Source of the DNA: Chondrus crispus
Taxonomy: Eukaryota > Rhodophyta > Florideophyceae > Gigartinales > Gigartinaceae
Length of the DNA stretch: 64,000 nucleotides
Assembly (NCBI RefSeq): GCF_000350225.1
Contig: NW_005178653.1
Location: 1-64,000, forward strand
Direction: 5' to 3'
The number at the start of each line of letters is the position of its first letter. Position 1 is the stretch's first letter. The notes beneath the pieces were generated by a model, which searched no databases, was not told the origin of the DNA, and saw only the letters and a program-made list of their open reading frames with translations. The translations under genes and the position numbers were made by a program. This document shows positions 61,880 to 64,000 of this stretch, piece after piece.

Positions 61880-62866
61880 ATTGCACTGCACTATCGCTAT
61901 GGAGAAAAATGTTGGATGGGAGGTTCAAACCCTGCAAAGTCCTCCAATTAAGATTGAGCCTATCACAGATAAGAAAGGACACCAAATGGGGACGAAAACC
62001 ACTTCTGTACTGCGGAGTCGCAACTGTATAACACATAGAAGGCGTGTCCTCCTGCGACCCTGTTGTGCAAAACCACGCTTCGGGAGATTTGAAGACGGCC
62101 GACAGTCGAGGCGTCAGTTGCACTGTACTGTAGTGCCAGATAAACTTTAGCTGTGGCGCATCTGGACCATAAACACCCTGCAGGAACGCTTGCGATTATC
62201 TCGCAGTCTTCTCCCCACATTTGAAAGTGACATCAGTGGATATGTAGTGATGTGCCATCTACTACAGTACACTGTATTATAGTTGGCAGAGCTGCCCACC
62301 GGCCACGATTCGACGCTCAGATGCACAGAATCATTCATGCTTGTCCTCGTCACCTCATGTGATTTAGTTCCACTTCTCAAACTACTGTCTGAAAAAACAC
62401 AATCCTTTGTCAGGACCGGCCACCCTGAGGGTGGTTTTCACACTGTATGTCGTAGGCGCTACCCTTCGAAGGGTAGAGTCTCCATTGCTACATATGTCGA
62501 CGACACTATTGGAACATTTTTCCTCACCTGCTTGCGAATTTTACGTTCTGTTCTGTAATTGATATTACCAAAACTTCCATTTCCCAGCTCGTCATCGAGC
62601 TTCCCTTTGATAGGTGTTCATTGCTTTGCCTTCAAGTGGCTTGCAGGTACGGTACCCTTGGTACCTGATGCTTATTACTGTTCTGTACGTTTTCCCGCGC
62701 TACTGTATCCTTGCAAATGCCTTTGTCGGTTTCCTTGATTAGTAGTGCTTTTGAGGTACCCTTCAAGGGTACATGAATTCATTGCATGTATAAAACAGAG
62801 AGCGGAGGGGAGCAAGCTAAAGAGATATTTAATTTATAAATTTCTCCACGTACAGTACTGTCATCC
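61880..62866. other. spacer with GTAC-type palindromes
   Basis: No gene supported. Short palindromes CTACCCTTCGAAGGGTAG (near 62459), GGTACCCTTGGTACC-like (62650) and GTACCCTTCAAGGGTAC (62756) recur. A TTATAAATT at 62834-62842 precedes the next frame. Confidence 0.4.
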
Positions 62867-64000
62867 ATGTCTCGCAGACGTGATTCACCTCGCCACTTCA
62901 CCATCTCGCGCCCCTGCTTGTCATCTTTGTGGCAGGACAGACTTGAACTAACTTTTCGTAACCTCGTGGTTTACGCTATCTATAGGCCGCGAAATGTTCT
63001 CCTCTCTCTTTCCGGGTGGCGAAAAGGTATAATCCCCATTGGCCACTTGCTCTCCTGAATTTATCCTTTTCGTCTGGTGACTCTCCGAACCTGGAAGGGG
63101 GTCTTCATACAGTGTAGACGTCTCTGTGGGACCTCTCTTAGTTTCGAAAACGCCCGTGGCCTCAGAGTGTCACCAGCACACTCGCAACGAACCAACATCT
63201 TCCAGGCCTCCAATGGCTCAACCGTCTTCCTCGTTCGTGGTTTTTCCGAAGCGCCGTTTATTTTCGTCATGTGTTACCCATTCGCCTCCTCGCTACATAC
63301 GTGCCCCAGTAGATTTACTATTCCTCTGTCTCTCGCCATAGGAGAGCATAGTCTTGGAGACAAAATCTTCAAGAAACCGACCTCAAACGATGCCCTTGTT
63401 TGAACAGGTCGTCGGTAACAACGACAACCCATATCTCGTTGTGGCTTACGACAACGAAAACCATTTTGTCAACGCCACGAATTCCACGGATATGAACCTA
63501 TTCCTGAGCGATGCATTTACGGTGGGAAAGCTAGTTTCTGGCCCATTTCGAAGGGATTTGACCGAAAACAGAGACAACATCCTCATCACCTTCCTCTCTC
63601 TCCTGATTTTACTCATCATCGAGAGCACAGCTTCTGCATTTCTTCTTCGGACAAACAAAGGAAGGGTTGGGGTCTTCGGGTTTTCAGTCAAGCACGTCAT
63701 CGAACTCATTCAAGACTTCAACGTACACCATCTTTTTCACAAGAACACTAATTCACAAAACCACCTCAAACTCATACGAGGCTTCTGATATTCGCATTTT
63801 CCATCCTCTCATTCGTCTTTTGTGTAGAAGTGGCAATCATCTTCCTCACAAACCCTGAGCTGAGGCCCGTTTCAAACGACATGGTTAGCTTTCGAATTGT
63901 ACAACCTGTCCTGGTCTCGACATCTCATCTTTACTTCCACATCCGCACCTCAGCGAACAGACCTTGCATGTCAGCCAATTTGGTGGGTGTTCGTCAGGGT
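62867..64000 (+). pseudogene. membrane protein gene, spliced or frameshifted, cut by the right edge
   Basis: The probable start ATG 62867 (MSRRRDSPRHFTISRP) lies ~30 bases after a TATA-like TTATAAATT. Coding-looking segments then change frame. 63190-63403 encodes NGSTVFLVRGFSEAPFIFVM and SLAIGEHSLGDKIFKKPTSN. 63400-63788 encodes NNDNPYLVVAYDNENHFVNA and a membrane helix (ILITFLSLLILLIIESTASA). From ~63785 to the edge a further frame encodes a second helix (LIFAFSILSFVFCVEVAIIF) and RPVSNDMVSFRIVQPVLV. Possible splice sites (GGTATAA near 63027, CTTCCAG near 63198) could explain the first break. The later ones look like single-base shifts. At least two membrane spans; family not recognised. Confidence 0.4.

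Noticed and set aside
61900-61940. GGTTCAAACCC resembling a tRNA T-arm
   Set aside because: No acceptor, D or anticodon arms fit around it; no tRNA gene was found anywhere in the window by eye.

Overview
The window is nuclear DNA of a eukaryote. It carries a GT-AG intron, TATA boxes in front of several genes, three large retrotransposons with different replication styles, and remnants of DNA transposons. The mostly intronless host genes, the secreted malectin-domain proteins and the dense islands of Ty3/gypsy, Ty1/copia and DIRS-like elements fit a multicellular red alga (Florideophyceae, Chondrus/Gracilaria type). That assignment is inference from gene style and was not tested.

Layout. 1-319: start of an unrecognised minus-strand gene that runs off the left edge, followed by GC-rich DNA with four perfect hairpins. 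1.07-6.0 kb: Ty3/gypsy element A, with a probable -1 frameshift signal before the gag stop. 6.9-12.4 kb: broken genes (an unknown protein, a membrane protein, a PIF/Harbinger transposase and a CAP/PR-1 protein with one intron). 13.1-13.4 kb: a small secreted six-cysteine protein. 13.5-23 kb: gene-poor DNA with a pogo-like remnant and two TIR elements in tandem. 23.6-24.5 kb: secreted malectin protein. 26.6-29.0 kb: large 2-oxoglutarate-oxygenase-like protein that appears to lack its iron ligands. 30.5-36.4 kb: a large inverted duplication (about 1.59 kb arms, 2.7 kb spacer) with an identical six-cysteine secreted peptide gene in each arm and a C2H2 zinc-finger gene in the spacer. 36.5-40.9 kb: a 1451-residue secreted protein with three malectin-like modules, two IPT modules and a glucose/sorbosone-dehydrogenase-like propeller. 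42.8-49.7 kb: Ty1/copia element with both LTRs, a 5-bp target duplication and a primer site matching the initiator tRNA anticodon region. 50.2-56.05 kb: Ty3/gypsy element B with both LTRs. 56.3-60.5 kb: DIRS-like element with a tyrosine recombinase, flanked by 172-bp direct repeats. 61.2-61.8 kb: a 195-residue cysteine-rich secreted protein. 62.9-64.0 kb: a broken or spliced membrane-protein gene that runs off the right edge.

How it fits together. The recognisable host genes are biased toward secreted or cell-surface products: cysteine-rich peptides, CAP and malectin-type carbohydrate-binding modules. The four with a clear TATA box share similar TATA-to-start spacing. The most promising novelty is the six-cysteine peptide family (C-x9-C-x8/9-C-x4-C-x(n)-C-x-C-R) present at three positions, two of them mirror copies, with a possible larger relative at 61 kb. 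Its function is not known from sequence; defence or cell-wall roles are guesses. The rest of the window is dominated by transposable elements, and both LTR elements sit beside GTAC/ACAGT-type palindromes that recur through the intergenic DNA.
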